From Actinomycetota bacterium (lineage in GTDB: Bacteria > Margulisbacteria > Marinamargulisbacteria > SXXA01): DNA of 6,883 bases. The notes under the pieces were generated by a model, which was not told the origin of the DNA, did not search any database, and saw only the letters and a program-made list of their open reading frames with translations. The stretch is taken from positions 1 to 6,883 of the forward strand of contig SXXA01000027.1 of NCBI GenBank assembly GCA_005791325.1. Reading direction: 5' to 3'. Position numbers and translations under genes: made by a program. Positions within the stretch are counted from its first letter, which is position 1; every line of letters begins with the position of its first letter. Positions 6,419 to 6,883 of this stretch are shown piece after piece.

Positions 6419-6883
6419 TCATCCCTTTTGTACTGCCAAATGCTCGCGGTACGTTTTGGTAAAAATATGCCCGCCACCGCCTGGTTTGGCAACAAAAAAT
6501 AGGTAAGAAGACGCAACAGGTAAAACCGCAGCTTTAAAAGCAGCCAGACCCGGCGATGCAATCGGGGTGGGTGGTAATCCACGAACCCGATAGGTGTTAT
6601 AGGGTGAATCAATTTTTAGATCCCGATAATACACGATTGATTTCCAGTCTAAGCCCAGTGCATATACCACCGTTGGGTCGGATGCCAAGGGCATATGAAT
6701 GGATAATCGATTGTGAAAAACACTCGATACCAAGGGCATTTCAGAATCATGTCCAGATTCTTTTTCTATCATTGAAGCCAATACAACTGCCGAATAAAAG
6801 TCAAGGTGGGTATTGGGGGATGCCACATTCCAAAATGATACAATCGTGTTGTGAAAGGCACGCAACATGGTTTGGGTGATTAA
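6419..6883 (-). CDS. mltG: Endolytic murein transglycosylase MltG, C-terminal part (5' end outside window)
   Basis: MltG (YceG) is an inner-membrane lytic transglycosylase that cleaves nascent peptidoglycan glycan strands and helps set their final length. The reading frame is open to the right edge, so the N-terminal membrane anchor and the LysM-like region are not visible. About 154 residues of the catalytic domain remain. Numbered from the internal ATG at 6868, these include LASMIEKESGHDSE (30-43), which carries the catalytic glutamate region, then VFHNRLSIHMPLASDPTVVYALG (50-72), SPYNTYRVRGLPPTPIASPG (88-107) and the C-terminal GGGGHIFTKTYREH (130-143). All are hallmark YceG motifs. The ATG at 6868 is internal and not the true start. 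rpe follows after 15 nt. In many bacteria mltG neighbours tmk or pabC; none is in view here. Confidence 0.95.
   Translation of the reverse strand, partial: LITQTMLRAFHNTIVSFWNVASPNTHLDFYSAVVLASMIEKESGHDSEMPLVSSVFHNRLSIHMPLASDPTVVYALGLDWKSIVYYRDLKIDSPYNTYRVRGLPPTPIASPGLAAFKAAVLPVASSYLFFVAKPGGGGHIFTKTYREHLAVQKG

Noticed and set aside
6400..6612. A 70-codon minus-strand frame overlapping the 3' end of mltG and the rpe start
   Set aside because: It is an out-of-frame reading of mltG, whose own frame is intact to its stop at 6419.
6556..6879. A 107-codon plus-strand open frame antisense to mltG
   Set aside because: The minus-strand frame carries all the conserved MltG motifs; the plus-strand frame has no recognisable domain.
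1..6883. Mobile element, CRISPR array, defence or toxin-antitoxin system
   Set aside because: No transposase, integrase, regularly spaced repeat, nuclease or small paired-gene arrangement is visible; the genes are ordinary core and accessory metabolic genes.

Overview
This 6.9-kb window is a densely packed, single-strand block of bacterial housekeeping and accessory-metabolism genes. Every supported gene lies on the minus strand, so transcription runs from the right edge to the left edge. The products are typical of Pseudomonadota. They include a long-form biosynthetic threonine ammonia-lyase with a tandem C-terminal ACT-like region, a SelO pseudokinase, a YgjP-type metallopeptidase, MltG, and a tRNA that looks like tRNA-His with an encoded extra G at position -1. 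No gene is diagnostic at class level. The FabI resembles the form with alanine where E. coli has Gly93, so I do not assign a class or genus. Base composition is moderately AT-rich, with many AAT/ATT-type codons.

Layout, in transcription order. A probable operon occupies about 6883 to 2122: mltG (C-terminal part only, cut by the window edge), 15 nt, rpe, a 4-nt GTGA overlap, a ygjP-like metallopeptidase gene, 1 nt, ilvA, 13 nt, selO. Only one of these starts has a visible G-rich ribosome binding site (selO); the others rely on very close spacing or overlap and are probably translationally coupled. selO is followed by a perfect 11-bp inverted repeat and a 303-bp gap (1819-2121). That gap holds one doubtful 68-codon ORF with a 9-bp homopolymer and a weak promoter candidate for the next gene. 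A second tight pair follows: fabI (clear ribosome binding site), then a yihY/brkB-family membrane protein gene only 3 nt downstream. A short 50-bp gap with a possible promoter leads into the 5' half of a tRNA gene cut by the left edge.

Functionally the genes do not form one pathway. They cover cell-wall glycan termination (MltG), the pentose phosphate pathway (Rpe), isoleucine synthesis (IlvA), protein AMPylation and redox stress (SelO), fatty-acid elongation (FabI), an unassigned inner-membrane protein (YihY), a probable zinc protease (YgjP-like) and translation (tRNA). I see no mobile element, CRISPR array, toxin-antitoxin pair, phage gene or defence system. The points worth a second look are small: two 9-bp homopolymers (one inside the PLP phosphate-binding loop of ilvA), the hairpin after selO, possible competing hairpins over the selO ribosome binding site, and the unusual operon combination.
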